Part shown: positions 1 to 12,700 of the stretch, piece by piece | Position numbering within the stretch: the first letter of the stretch is position 1 | How the letters are laid out: every line of letters starts with the position of its first letter | Source of the DNA: Phoronis australis | Taxonomy: Eukaryota; Phoronida; Phoronidae | Assembly (NCBI GenBank): GCA_002633005.1 | Contig: NMRA01000339.1 | Location: 210,510 to 274,509, forward strand | Reading direction: 5' to 3' | Length of the DNA stretch: 64,000 nucleotides | The notes under the pieces: model-generated | Seen by the model: only the letters and a program-made list of their open reading frames with translations | Database searches by the model: none | What the model was told of the DNA's origin: nothing | Position numbers and translations under genes: made by a program

Positions 1-1706
1 AGTTTTGTACGAAGCTATGTGGGTAGTGAATTGATTGCTGTTCAGTACCTCTTAATTTTTTTGTCATGAAATTTTGAACTTTGACTAGTTATGATTGATG
101 ATATAATCAATGTTACTACGTTTTGTAAGTTGTGAGCTATTCTACGGATTAGCCACTGACTTGCAACTGTTGGTGAGTGGGAGAGTGGGATTGAGTTTAC
201 CCTATACTGGCATATGTCTAAGAAATAATGGAATGTTCTAAAATTGTATTACGATTTTGTGATAGTGATGAATTGCCTTGCTTTCTTCTTCTCACTTGTG
301 TAACAAAACAATTGTCTGCATTGCTAGTAGCCTGGTGCATTGAATGAAGAACAAATGCGAAATTGTTGGGTGGAGAACCAGCAGTGAGCTGGGAATAACA
401 TGTTTGTCAATGGTCAGGGGAGCAACCAAAATGTGTGACAATGGGAGGAGCTCAACACCCATGTGGTATACATACCCATTTATAATATACCCATTGGTTT
501 TTACCTGTTTAGCACTCCTCCTATGTAACCCCCCTGGGATGAGGTCAACACCCATTTGGCGCCCACCTGGTTTTTGCCTGGTACCCCCTTAGCTGCCACC
601 TGGGGGAATTCCCGTCTGAGCCCCCAGGAGCAATCATTCCAATTGTGTAGTCCGTGGAGGTATGAACTGTTATAAGGAACGATAATTGCCTTGTTAAGAA
701 CTCAAGCATGAAACAAAACCATGATGGATTTAATATTGATTAAAATACACATTTTCTTTCTCATTCGATTGTAAGTGGATGTTAGTTTATGTATTCTAAC
801 CATTTTCAATCACATAGTAATTTTATTGCACGTTGAATGTCATTAAAGTATGAATTTATGAGTGTTTACATTGTTCGGACTGTGCCTCTAAGTGTTGATT
901 ATTCACCGCTTGGAGCTCTAGTGTTTCGACCGGTAACCATTGCGGCGAATGGTAAAATGGCGGCGTGAACTCTCCTGTACTAGTACACTCCTTGGTTGTA
1001 CTTAGAACAAATGTATTTCTCAGTAGACTTCTCCTGGTTCCTAACTTGTCATATTATAGTAGAGTAGAAGCATCCAAATTATTTCAGAATATTGTATTTG
1101 ACAGTTTGTCAAAATCACCATACGAGCGCAGATGGCCGAGTTTTGTTAATTTTCGATTTTTTTATCACGTTTCTTATTCTGAAGTGGCACGTAAGTCCAG
1201 TTTGGGCTGGGTACAGACTGTTATTACAATCTATATGTTGTTGTGGTTGTTATGCTTGTCACAATATAGTATTTTAACACTATTGACAACTATAAAAATA
1301 ACGGATTACGTGCGTCGAAGTGCACTCAAGCATTTGTTGCTATGATGATTGGCTTCTGTCATCGCAATAGCATCTGTTGACCGCTTAATGGGTAGTTCAT
1401 AGTATTATAGTATTTTTACTTTGGCATGTGTTGTGTCGTAAAAATACTCATCCACTTATATCAAAACTTTCAAGTTTACCTAACGTCATTAGCTGCGTTG
1501 CGTCGAAGAAACGCCCTTTTTGTTCAGGTCACTTACTGGTGTAGTTTTTATTGTTTCTAATTACTTACATGAGAAGTGATTTTTAGACTTGGAAATGTTA
1601 TTGTACGAGAACATGTTTGGCAAATGAAATGAACCGCCGTGACATCAATCCAGTTTATGACCCTGCTCTCGACCACTAGCGCTCAGTTCTTCTCAAGCTT
1701 ATACAC
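1..1706. other. Intergenic sequence, no gene recognised
   Basis: I see no conserved protein motif or RNA gene here. The longest open frame (965-1345, plus) is hydrophobic and low in complexity, resembles no family I know and has no splice context. Positions 455-600 contain loosely repeated ACACCCAT / ACCCATTT words, probably old repeat debris. Confidence 0.5.
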
Positions 1707-2145
1707 GGTACCTAAACTGTAAACTTCACGGTTAACGAACTCATAATCACAGCCACGGACGCATGAACACCACTCACGGACTGCAGACACCGTCCACTGA
1801 CTCACAAACACGGGAACGGACTCGCAGAACACGATCCGGGCATTCACCCATATACATATACACGGGACACGGACTCGTATTCACGAGGAAACACGGTTAA
1901 CGGACCGCCAAACACGGGTCACGGACTCGTCGGCTTTCTGGGTCAGCTGACACGTACATTTTGTCCGTCAGCCGTGTTTCTTCGTGAATGTGAGTCCGTG
2001 TCCCGTGTATTTGGATGAATGAATCGTGTTTTGTGACTCCCTTACCGTGTTTGTGAGTCAGTGGACGGTGTTTGCAGTTCCGTGAATCGTGTTCATGCGT
2101 GCGTGACCGTGTTTATGAGTCCGTTAACCGTGTAGTTTAGGTACC
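1707..2145. mobile_element. Foldback (long palindromic) element
   Basis: The stretch begins and ends with GGTACC, and its two halves are imperfect reverse complements along almost their whole length. GGTACCTAAACT at 1707 is mirrored by AGTTTAGGTACC ending at 2145, and an internal block around 1850-1900 is mirrored around 1970-2010. Only about 50 bases near 1915-1965 are unpaired. Both arms are built from short CACGGACTC / AACACGG words. There is no coding capacity. No clear target-site duplication was found. A foldback or MITE-type DNA element is the simplest reading. Confidence 0.8.
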
Positions 2146-3150
2146 TTGTTACAAGTCGCCCCCGATTTACATGTAAGTAAGCTTTAAAACCAATTTCATA
2201 AGCCCAAGAATACTAAATTAAAAGGAATTTTTGTGGACGAAAGGCGGGTTTGTATAAGGTTGGAGATGCACACCTGTCCTGTCGCTTGACCTTACTTGTG
2301 GCCTTGTTGTTATAGCAACATTTTGAATGTGCAGGAGGTGAAGTATTTGAAAACCAAGAATATTGTCGATAAAAAGTCGACCAGTCTTGTGTTGGAGTTT
2401 CAGTGCAATATGTAATCTTGACTGGAGTGGGAAAAGAGGTGAGATTTAGAGCTGTTCTGAACCCTCATTCTGCAAAACGAACTTGTTTCGGACCACTTGC
2501 CGTTATGAAATTGGGTCTCGACTTTTTCCGTATTCGGATTTGAAGTGATTTCAGTGTTTGAGGAAATTAACGGTTTGTTATTTCTCGAGCTCACCTGGCT
2601 CGACAAGTTGGCTGGACGCACTCGGTTGGCCATTATATGCAGACGCTTTACATTATTGCGTCCAATATGATTATGGAACATAGTTAAAACCTTTTTTTCA
2701 AGATAAGTGGTTTAAGTCAAAAGTTTCCCTTTTAGCGGAAGACAGGTTCATAGCACTTTTAACTGTGCGGAAAATGTATTCCATTTAGAAATTTGCTTGA
2801 ATTGAATTTGAGGAATCGTGTTATGGGATATTGTTTTTATGTTTTTGTCTTTCATCGGAACAACGCACTCTACTTGATTCCTGTTCCCTGAAACGTTGAA
2901 CATGCGGGTGGATTCTCATTTTAGATTTTCCTTCCTTGTCTTTCTAGCAGGAAAATAATCCTGATGTCTGTTGTTTGCTCTGCAGTCACTACAGCCATCT
3001 AGTGCTTTATGTTAATGTTTTGGTATCAATAAAATTTTAATGGTGAATATTTTTTGTATGCTGTCGGATCTAGGATGTCGCAAGGGGGTCTTGTGACCTA
3101 CAACGATTTTTATGCGCCCACATATTTATATGTGGACCATTATGCCGTCA
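2146..3150. other. Intergenic sequence, nothing recognised
   Basis: No gene, RNA or clear repeat is visible between the foldback element and the (CCGT)n tract. Confidence 0.4.
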
Positions 3151-3226
3151 TCTCCGTCCGTCCGTCCGTCCGTCCGTCCGTCCGGGCAGCGTCCGTCCGT
3201 CCGTCCAGGCAGCGTCCGTCCGGCGT
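3151..3226. repeat. (CCGT)n microsatellite
   Basis: Tandem CCGT/GTCC tetranucleotides, interrupted twice by the same GGGCAGC / AGGCAGC block. It directly abuts the 150-bp satellite array. Every frame through it reads as a Ser-Val-Arg-Pro type repeat, which should not be taken as protein. Confidence 0.9.
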
Positions 3227-3229
3227 CCG

Positions 3230-4800
3230 CTGCTATATCTCCAAAACCCTCTGACATACGTTCATGAAATTTGACACATAATGTTCCATTCATGAATGGG
3301 ACGGCATGAGCGAACTTTCGGAAGGATCCGACTACCGGTGTGCCCCCTAGTGGCAATTTTAATTTTTTACGCTTACCTTTGTATCTTCAAAAGTCCTGAA
3401 CGGATTTTCATGAAATTAGGTATGTACTGTAGGCACCTATTAGTGAGATGACGCTATCATATCGTTTTCGGATGGATTCGACATATTTTGCGCCACCTGG
3501 TGTCCATTTTTACTGTTTTCGAGTCTATTTTTTGCGTCCACCCCTCTAGCAACCAAACCGCTCAAAGGATGATTGTGAAAATTGGCATGTATGTGCTTAC
3601 TATGAAGAGGACGGTTGACGATGATTTTCCGACGATTTCGACTACTACGGCGCCTCCTAGTGGCAGTTTTGTTATTTTTTTGCGCCTGTGGCTGTATCTC
3701 CTAAACCGTTCGCAGGTTCTTTACAAAATTTAGTAAGTATATTTATATGATGTTAACAACAGACGACGACGACTTTTGGACAGATCCGACTACCGGTGTG
3801 CCCCCTAGTGGCAATTTTATTTTTTTAGGTTTACCTTTGTATCTTGAAAAGTCCTTATCGGATTTTCATGAAATTTAATATGTAGGCACCTATTAGTAAG
3901 GTGACGCCATCCTCCCGTTTTCGGTTGGATTTGACGTAGTTTGCGCCACCTAGTGGCCATTTGTAATGTTTTCGAGTCTGTTTTTTGCGTCCACCCCTCT
4001 ATAAACCAAACCGCTCGAAGGATGATTGTGAAAATTGGCATATATGTGCTTACTATAAAGAGGACGGTTGACGATGATTTTCCAACGATTTCGACTATTG
4101 TGGCGCCTCCTAGTGGCAGTTTGGTTTTTGTTGCGCGTATGGCTGTATCTCCTAAATTGTTCTCTGGATCTTTACTTAATTTAGCAAGTGTATTTATATG
4201 ATGTTGACTACGGATGACGACGACTTTCCGACAGATCTGACTACTGCTGTGCCCCCTAGTGGCAAATTTATTTTTTTTTCGTTTAACTTGGTATCTTCAA
4301 CAGATTTTCATAAAATTTTAAATATAGGAATCTATTGGTGTGATGACGCTGTCTTCCTGTTTTTGGATGGATTCGAGCTGTTTTGCACCACCTAGTGGCC
4401 ATTTATTGTTGCTGTTTTCAAATCTTGTTTTTGGTGTCCACCCCAAACCAAATTATTTGAAAATTGGCATATATGTTCTCAGTGTGAAGACGAGCTTTGA
4501 TGATGGTGACTGACTAATGTGGCGCCTCCTAGTGGTAGTTTTGTTTTGTGCCCATAGTTGTACCTCTTAAACCCCTCTGCAGGATCTTTACTAAATTTAG
4601 TAAGTGTATTTATATGAAGATAACAACAGACGACGACGACTTTCAGGCGGATCCAACGGACACTGTGCCCACTAGTTGCAATTTCATTTTATTCTATTTC
4701 CCTTTGTTTCTCTTAAGTTCCTTGAAAGATTTTTATAAAATATGGCATGTTCTTGTTTTTGGATGGATTGTATGTTTTTGCACCATCTAGTGGCCATTTT
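3230..4800. repeat. 150-bp satellite array with trimeric higher-order structure
   Basis: About eleven diverged monomers of 110-160 bp follow each other head to tail. Each holds the words TTCATGAAATTT, GACGATGATTTTCCGAC and a closing CCTAGTGGC. Three monomer types alternate: A ends GCCCCCTAGTGGCAA, B ends GCGCCACCTAGTGGCCA and C ends GCGCCTCCTAGTGGCAG. They give an A-B-C unit of about 455 bp repeated roughly 3.5 times from 3342 to 4800. Divergence rises towards the right end. Short frames through it repeat DDDFP and PPSG words, a by-product of the tandem DNA. Confidence 0.9.
3340..4797 (-). promoter_or_regulatory. Series of CTCF-like core motifs, one per satellite monomer
   Basis: Read on the minus strand, the conserved end of each monomer fits the CTCF core consensus CCASYAGRKGGCRS. 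Full 14/14 matches lie at 3340-3353, 3798-3811, 3943-3956 and 4249-4262; the third also fits the upstream TGG extension. One-mismatch matches lie near 3490, 3650, 4103, 4385 and 4780; weaker ones near 4522 and 4667. All share one orientation, about 113-160 bp apart. The match is seen in sequence; binding is inference. Confidence 0.5.
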
Positions 4801-5435
4801 TATGATACAAGTAAAGAACCCTAAAAGCACACCATTTGCAATGCATTCGTGGGCGCATTTCAACGATCCGCGTTGCTCTTGTTAATTGTGGGGAATATCC
4901 ATTAAAACAGCATACTGACGGATTATACATGTATTGTTGGTCGTGTCCGTTGGGGTACGCCCCCTAAATTCCGCCTGTGTCACTGGCAAGAAAACATGAA
5001 AAAATGAAATGTTTTTGAAATGTAGCCGGTATTGTCAAAAGGGATCTTTTGGCGATCCGAATGCTTGTAGTTAGTTTGATAAAGCACTTAGGGTCCCTCT
5101 GTGTCATCATGATAATACACATGCGGCTGCAGGTTCATTACCTACCCTGTTACATAAATGTACATGTATATGTATAGGCGTTACTGGAAGGTTTTGGGTG
5201 CTGTGACATAAATTTTCCTTACTTAATATTGGCGATAAATATCGTGTTTAATGTGCGAATAAAAATTGATCTCTTTGTGAAGGCATATGACATGTAAATC
5301 AGAAAGCAATGACTTGTGGAGTGAGACACAGTAACTTAATTAAGAACACGTGGGTCCTACTGCCATAACGCATTACCTCCGTGTTGACTCATTATATCCA
5401 TTTTGACACACTGTGTTCATTTCACCTGCGTTTAT
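4801..5435. other. Intergenic sequence, nothing recognised
   Basis: No gene or repeat family was recognised, apart from a TGTACATGTATATGTATA tract near 5158. Confidence 0.4.
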
Positions 5436-5593
5436 CAGTGGCGGATTTAGAGGGGTCCCAAGGCGACCATGTCCCCCCTAAAATTCTCTCAGATTCCATT
5501 TGGCAGTTCGGGGTGCGACTATCTGTCGAGCAAAATCTTGGCTAATACCCTGCCGTCCCCCCCCCTCCAACTCAAATCCTGGGCCCGCCCCTG
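5436..5593 (-). mobile_element. MITE, CAG-GGCGGAT family, copy A
   Basis: This 158-bp element starts CAGTGGCGGATTTAG and ends GGGCCCGCCCCTG, so its tips are inverted repeats. It is flanked by a perfect 5-bp duplication, TTTAT at 5431-5435 and 5594-5598. Related copies sit at 11616-11770, 19454-19610 and 54232-54518; relative to the 19.4 kb copy it is inverted. Non-coding. The CAG...CTG ends and 5-bp duplication suggest a non-autonomous element of a hAT-like (hAT5) group. Confidence 0.85.
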
Positions 5594-5598
5594 TTTAT

Positions 5599-8500
5599 AT
5601 ATATACTTTGTTAGTAAAGATGAAGCTTTTTACACATCCACCTGCCAAGTGCATCAAGTCAAGTTTGATTCATTAGTCTAGGATTCGTAAAGGTGATGTA
5701 AAATGCACATTAATTCTCTGTTGGTCTATCATGCTGGACTCGCCTCGGACTACAAAACACGATGTTTGTGGACCGATGGTTGTCTAAGGAACAAGTCGAG
5801 GTATTAAGGTTACATAAAATCCTAAGAAAAAGTGCAAATTCGGAACAGCACATGCACGCACCCAGCCTAGAAAGTGGGGGTTCGAATTTTTGAAAATATG
5901 GACCTTTCACTAGGATTTACGGGATAGGCCTACTTTCAGAGCTATGAATTGTGCATTCGCCGAATTTTAGTTGCTCCGGCCTTTAAGTAGTCTTTTGGTT
6001 CGCTATTGCATCATATATCAGTATTGGCTGATCGGATTCTTACGAAAGCTTTGCTTTCGATGCTATCATTAGATTAATGCAAGTTGGGTAGTTTCAAAAA
6101 GTTTCACTTTTGCGTTAGGGCTGTATCAGACTTTTATTGTTTTAATTTAAAAGTTAAAAAGCTGAATAAAGTGAAGTTTAAATGACTATTTAGAAAGCTG
6201 CGTTTTTTAAGATTTCATGGTGATCATTAATGTCAATCATGTTCTTGATACCTTTAAACAGTCACGTGATTCAATTAATTACAGAATGGAGTAAAGTTAA
6301 AAATCATGTTTTTTTGATCTTTTACTTTCAAAGATATACGTGTATGCTTTTACCGTGTTAGCATAAATTTTGGCTAAATACGCTCACTTGTTTCTAAAGT
6401 CCTAGGTAACCGTGTATATACTCTTCCGCTTCATTTTAGTTTAAACTTCATCAAACGGACTTTAATACAAGTAAGTTAACTCGAAAACATAAGCTCAAAT
6501 AATGCTCATTCAAAACAACTTCAATTATTTTCAAACCTAACTGACCTGTAGTAAGTTTAATTTTTTTATCTTGGTGGTGCACCGCCACCAAAATGGCTGC
6601 TGTAGTGAGTGAAAGCTGACCCAATGCACTATGGGTACTCACTTAAGTTGCAAAAATATCTAAAGATTTCCGCGGAAATCCCCTCTCTTTTTAAAAGAAT
6701 TTAAAAGTAGCAGTAGTAAAAGAAGGCAAACACAAACACGACTGAAACTTTCGAAATGGTGCTATCTTTCGACTATTGAATGTAAAAGAAAGGATAGTTT
6801 TATTCGTGTTTAAATGGTAAACAGGGTTTGGAATTTTGCTCTTAAGAGGATTTCATTTTTGTTGGTTTCGATTTCGTGTGATATGATTTCCAGTTTCCTC
6901 TTTTTCCATTCTTTTCAAAATTATGTTGACTTTATTGGTGCAAAAACCTTTACTTCAGTTAATTTTTACAACACAATATATATTTTTATCACACTAGCCT
7001 ATTGATTTGTGGAACGATACATCACCAGGAAAGATTTTCTCTTTTTTCGTCATTGGTCATTCCAAGCTCTGGGTAAAGTCATGGAACATGATTTCACTGA
7101 ATGTCTGGCAAACAACACCGGGAAATGTCGATTTATAAAAATATCACAAAAACACACTTTATAGTTTTGATCAATATTAATAAATTCAAGAGGTCTATAC
7201 AATCTAATAATATACCCAAAATGTGTCTGGCTGCCGTAACACGATAATATTTCTTTAAGAACCCTCGTTGCAACAAAACAAATTTTCAAATGCTTTCCCT
7301 TCTGTGTAGGAAACCGGCATTTTGATTCCATTTTACGATAAAAAAGAGTTACTGAGATGCCAAAATCCCGGCGAATAACACTGTTATGTATGTTGTCTAA
7401 ACAGCTTGTATTGTCTCGTGTTAATGACTACCGAGCTTGTGCCCTCTGCAGTTTGGTTTCTAATTGCGTGGTTCATGTACATGTTGGAGCAAAACATCGC
7501 AATTTATGAAAAGTGCCCTTGACACAAAGCTGTAAGCATCAGAGCCGTGTATTGACGTTTATCGTTTGCTTGTGACTGATTGTTCATTAAACTGAGGTAA
7601 TATTGCGTAAATGGACTGTTCACTAGTTCTTTAAGTCCTATTTGAGTGACATTATTGGCCGTGTCAGGTTGATGGTTTTCGTCCAACACACGTAGACGAG
7701 GATTCATTTAATGAGATTCATGGCACTCTGATATAAATCCTATTATTTGGGCAAATAACATTCTATAGCCCTTCATCCTTCATATCCAACTCCTAGTTAG
7801 TTGCTACCAAATCCGATGGTAGCGCTGTTTGTTCTTTTTCTCCAGCTTCCTGTTGGCCCAGCCTCAAGCAACAGTACATTCACTAGTAAGTTTTCCCAAT
7901 TAGATCATTTGATACCTAATTACACATTGGGTATCGTAAATGTGTGTGTTATCTCTTGTAATTAAGGAACCCACCTGGTTCCTTATGTGAAATATTCATT
8001 TATACAGTTGTGACCCTGACATTCCCAATACAACCTAAAATATATATTATTGTTGTTGTTTTATTTGTCCCCAATAAGTAGAGGTTCCGCAAGGAAGTGT
8101 GGTTCGCTGCAACTTCAAACGTTTCACTGATCCACTGACATGTAAGAATGTTTACTTGCTAGCGACACCTCCCCATTTTCTAATAATTGTTTCCTATATG
8201 GAATACACCAGAGGTCTCTGGTCATCTTCATATCTTGATCGACTTTTTCAATGGTTCAAAGGTTATGTGATTTTCCTTAGAAACGTCCAAATGTGCACTA
8301 AGTTACATTTTGTTCCTCCGGCAATTCCAATTTTATTGTTACCCAGTTGCCACAATAGATTATCTTCAGGTGGTACATTATTACCTACAGTTTCACAACC
8401 ACCTTTGATGTCATTCTTGATAACAGGCTGACTTTCAACACTCGAGGATTTTTAACAATGTCTTTTTAAGACTTTGTCCAAGAAAATGTCACTCCATCAC

Positions 8501-10946
8501 TTTGAAGTCATTTACCATTCTTTCATTTTGTCACAGATCCAAGAACAAGCTGTATTGACAATTTCCGGTGCAAAAATGCCTATGGCAAATCTGAAACTCT
8601 GGATCTTTTGAACTGCATATCTCTTTCCGGTATCAGGAAGCAAGCAAGCCAAATTTGTACAGTGTCCTTCAGAACATGAAAATCAATCTAGTTTGAAATT
8701 TATATGGCGAAACCAACTGAACCAAAGATTTTCAGTTGGTATACTGAATTTGTCACTCCCATTCCGTAAATATCCGGATAATTTTGTCACTGAATGTTAA
8801 AATTGCTCAGTCTGTATCACGTAAAAACTCACTGTCGTCGAGAAGAGAAATTTCACAGAAATTAGCAATAGTGCTAAATCTAAAAAAATCAATTTCATCA
8901 ATTTTCATTTGTGCTTGGGTGCCATTTTAAGCGGGAAGACGAAATGACTTGAATTTTTGCATGTGGAATCTCTAAGGTATACTGTTTCAAATGAACTGTA
9001 ACATTTTTTCTCAGACTTACCGTTTTCGAATTATTTGACATTGAATTTCAAAAAGTGCAAAATTCCATTTTTTCGAAAAAATTGTGGAATTATGTGAAAC
9101 TAGCTTTCAGACGATGTTTTTTGTTTTTCGCTAAGACGTCTCGTTTTTGAATTATCCGGGATTTTTCTGATGGCGCTGTTCCTTTTTTGATTGAATTTTG
9201 CTTTATTTTGTTGTCATGCCTTCTTTTGAACAAGACTATATTTCTTACTTGTTTTGTGACGTCTTCATTCGTCATGTGACTGTTATCGTCATGTTCATCA
9301 TTGCCACCACCACCACCATCATCGTTATCGTGGATGTCTGATGTGAAATTCTTCACCTTCCCGACATCAATGAGAGAAACGAAAATGTGCCTGATTTCCA
9401 AAACGAGGTCATGCGCTTACTTATCTCCGGAACAAAGGAGAGTTTTATGGCCCGGTCGTCCTGTGAGTCGTAATGCAGGACAGAGGAAACGGAGAACGCT
9501 TAACAGTGGACTAGACTGATATCTGGATTTAGCCTCGACTTAAGAACCGCTGTCGAATGGAGTTAGAGTAAGTTGAAAAAATAAAATCAGTCGCACGAAC
9601 CTTTCGGCTTTCAATAATATCTCGTTAAAGCTCTCAACATAACCATTGGCAATGTTGTAATCCTACAATGACGCAAACTAATATACTGCTTCCAAGCGTA
9701 TCCCGAGAATCGGGCGCTGTGGTCCCTATTTTACGCACGTTGGGTAAACGAGGAGGCAAAACGTTCTCTATGGCAAGGACAACAACTTACACCGCGTAGA
9801 CAGCCGGGCAAAATCAGCAATTATAGGTTTGTTGGTAAACTCGTGTTAGAAGTACGCAACCATACTGAACGTACTTATATTGACCTTCCGTTGGAATTTA
9901 GGGGTTTGCCGAACTGATACATGTATATATACAACGTTGCCATTGAATACACGTATTTTGGAAATTACAACTTGTAAGCCGTGCATGCCACCTGCAAACC
10001 GAATTTTGAAGAATTTAAACAGTTTAAAGTAGACATTGTTTGAACTATGAAGTTAATCTGTAACCACTAGCCTAGGTTAATTTTAAAACCCAAAAATCGA
10101 TGCCAAATCAACGCACGTCCACAAACACGGAAATGGCTGCATACTGCTAACGACATAGATTTGCATAAAATATTACTAAAACCAAATACTTATGGATGAA
10201 ATATCAAAACCAGTGGCACTCTTTTGAAATGCAAATAACGTTTATTGTTTCTCCAACAATATTAAAGCTACACGCATGCAACAGAATGAAATGAATAAAA
10301 CAAACACGTTTGATTGGTTTTACCAAAGGTATGCCACAAATGCATCTTCCCAAAACCGTTGTGTTGTCTACTGCTATTTCCAAACTCGACTTCCATTGTT
10401 TTGAAATATAATTAACACCATTTTTTTCTTTACGTAAGAATCCATGAATTAATGATAAACGTAGCACTACTGTCTTTCGATTTTTTGTACTTCATTTCCC
10501 GGGATTTCGGGAATTCTGCCTCACATATTCCCAGTCCAGCAGATTGAAATGGGTAGTGTTAACAGCAAGCCCAACGTATAGCGCTGTTTATGTGACTTAC
10601 GAGTATGTTGTTCGCCATACTCAGTTCACCCAAGCATTTCAAACGTATCGCTTCATACCACGAATTTCCACTAATGAGATGGTGTTTTATGGACTTTCCC
10701 AATGTCATTGCTAACCGCACTAATCATGTGAATAGAAAGTGACCGTCTTAGAGAGTTTAACTGACCACTTCCCATTCGTGAATATTGAATGAATATAGAC
10801 AACACTCTATAAATAATGCATCAAAATTGAATTATAGCAAGGGCTTAAACTTTTGTAACGGAATTCATGTGCTATGTGATTAATTATTTTAAATTATGAT
10901 TATTAATGACACATATAAGTTTATATATTTATGCTTGCTAATTCTA
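5599..10946. other. Intergenic sequence, no gene recognised
   Basis: More than 5 kb without a recognisable gene. Visible structure is limited to a 17-base hairpin at 6043-6059 (CGAAAGC, loop TTT, GCTTTCG) and a short CCACCACCACCATCATCG tract near 9303. The frames at 7050-7331, 7504-7707 and 8099-8431 resemble no family I know and lack codon or splice support. Confidence 0.4.
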
Positions 10947-11059
10947 CTACAGGATTGGGAATATTATGGGCAACGGCTTAAGCACTACAAATTGTAGTTG
11001 GCTGCTTGCCACCAAATTGGTATGAGCAAAGCAGCAAATAACTGTAGTTAAGTAACTCA

Positions 11060-11865
11060 TCAAAAAAAATAACGGTGGGTAACTAACCCAGCAAATGGTT
11101 GTAAATGAATAGAATATATAACAACAAGATGGTTTGCCACGTAGTTTGTCAGAAGTGTTTGGAAACTGATGCAGTGCACACGTAATAGCGTTAATAAAAA
11201 TATCATTTCCCAAGTTAGATAAATGAACGCCATCCTGTTCAAACAGCTCACTTGAAGGTTCAGGAATATCTGGATATTTGATATACCCTCCAGAAACGTG
11301 ACAACACAGGGTTGCACCAAATGAGTTGACTTGTGTCTTCTTGTAGCAGCCAAATAACTTTGACAACGCCACGACTGACGGGGCAAGATCTGCCACCATA
11401 CGAATCACGTCCCTGGGAGGTTTTGGGATAACCACTTCAAGTCGCGACGAATGGCGTGCCGTTCTGAATGGAGGGGAGTCGAGCTGCGGTCACTACCGGA
11501 GCAATGCAACATGAGATATGAGGGTGGATCCTCCAAACGCATCATGTAGCTGACGGTTGAACGCATGTCATGCCATCACTGCCTTGCCAAAATATGTGTT
11601 TGATGCCAACGTCATCAGGGGCGGATCCAGAATTTTGAGTTAGGGGGTCAGGGCAGGGTATTAGCCAGGATTTTGCCCGTCAGACATTCGCACCCACGAA
11701 CTGCCAAATGTAATCTTGGAGAATTTTAGGGGGGCCATGGCCCTCTTGGCCCCCTCTAAATCCGCCACTGCCATGAAGGTTGGAGCTAATTAAACTAGGC
11801 GAGCCGCGAGCATGACAAAACTTTCTCCGTATAATGGAGGAACCAACAATCCACCCTGTAGTCAC
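11060..11865 (-). pseudogene. SGNH-family hydrolase of the YR retrotransposon, split by a MITE
   Basis: Block I, with the catalytic serine, reads WIVGSSIIRR just left of 11865. A middle part (VGIKHIFWQGSDGMTC) and the block V Asp-x-x-His (DGVHLSNLGNDIF, around 11199-11234) follow in different frames. SGNH hydrolases are Ser-His-Asp esterases or lipases. MITE copy B (11616-11770) sits between block I and the rest. Order and strand place it as the last gene of the element. Its role in such elements is not known to me. Confidence 0.7.
11616..11770 (+). mobile_element. MITE, CAG-GGCGGAT family, copy B
   Basis: This 155-bp element begins CAGGGGCGGATCCAG and ends AATCCGCCACTG. It is close to the copy at 19454-19610 in sequence and orientation. 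It lies inside the SGNH pseudogene, so it is younger than the retrotransposon. The expected 5-bp duplication (GTCAT against CCATG) is not preserved. Confidence 0.85.
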
Positions 11866-11929
11866 CTGAAAATGCTTTGGTCATATTAGTCATGGAATGA
11901 GGTTGAGTCAGGATGCAAATGTACTTTTT

Positions 11930-12700
11930 AAAGCCTGAGAAGAGGTGGACCATCGACCAGCCTCTTTGATCTGGTCAGGGAGCCAGTCAGACAAGGAAGC
12001 GGTTGTAGCCGCACCAATTCAAAAGGAGGGAGATTTGATCCCGCCGTAATGTAAGCCTTCACTGTTGAGTACCCTCTGCAGGAGAGAGGTAAACTGATAT
12101 CGAATGACAGGCCGTCCACCAAAATGACAAAGAAAATGTATACCCGAACGTGGACGACTGAACGAATGAAGTGGTACACTGTAGTCACTAGCCATATAGA
12201 CGAGCAATTGGGAAACCTTTCCAAGACTAGGGTGGCTGATTTCCGATGCTTGTCAGTGTCGGACGACTTGATCCAAACACATAATTTGTTGTCGACGATG
12301 CGTATGTCATGGACCAGCAAGGCCTGTCCTTCAGCACCAACTAATTTTTCAATTCTGAAGAAGTCAGAAATGCTAGAATATAAGCAGTACGAAAGAGTAG
12401 CGTCTCGTAAAGAGATTAGCAAACCGAGGCTAAATCCATGACTAGTCGCGACAAAATTTCTCGAGTCATTTGAAGGCGACTATCGCCAGATTTATTTGTG
12501 CGCTTGATACCCTCGACGGTCTTGCACACCAGAAAATGAGATATTATATCAATTTAACCTACAGACTGGGACAAAAAATTGATGCCAGAAAGATGTGTTT
12601 CAACAGTGCAATAGGCAAATCCGAGAAAGGACATGCCAGACGTCTAGAACAACTTTGTCCTCCGTGAGTGGCCAGAATAATGATAAGAGATTCTGTGACC
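11930..12700 (-). pseudogene. Tyrosine recombinase of the YR retrotransposon, catalytically dead
   Basis: The N-terminal core-binding part reads CTVETHLSGINFLSQSVG and later TVEGIKRTNKSGDSR. The catalytic part contains FFRIEKLVGAEGQALLVHD, with the first catalytic arginine at 12354-12356. The expected box II His-Ser-Phe-Arg-Ile-Gly is instead Pro-Ser-Phe-stop-Ile-Gly: the arginine codon is TGA (12019-12021) and the histidine is proline (12028-12030). After a frame change KEAGRWSTSSQALK is visible, but the nucleophilic tyrosine is no longer in that frame. The protein would be inactive. Confidence 0.8.

Noticed and set aside
965-1345. 126-codon hydrophobic frame near the left edge
   Set aside because: Low-complexity Leu/Ser-rich composition without family similarity; a second overlapping frame of similar quality exists.
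3941-4395. Repeated peptide words DDDFP...APPSGS suggesting a repeat protein
   Set aside because: They arise from reading the 150-bp satellite in one frame; copies shift frame and stop, and the conserved part of the DNA repeat does not follow codon positions.
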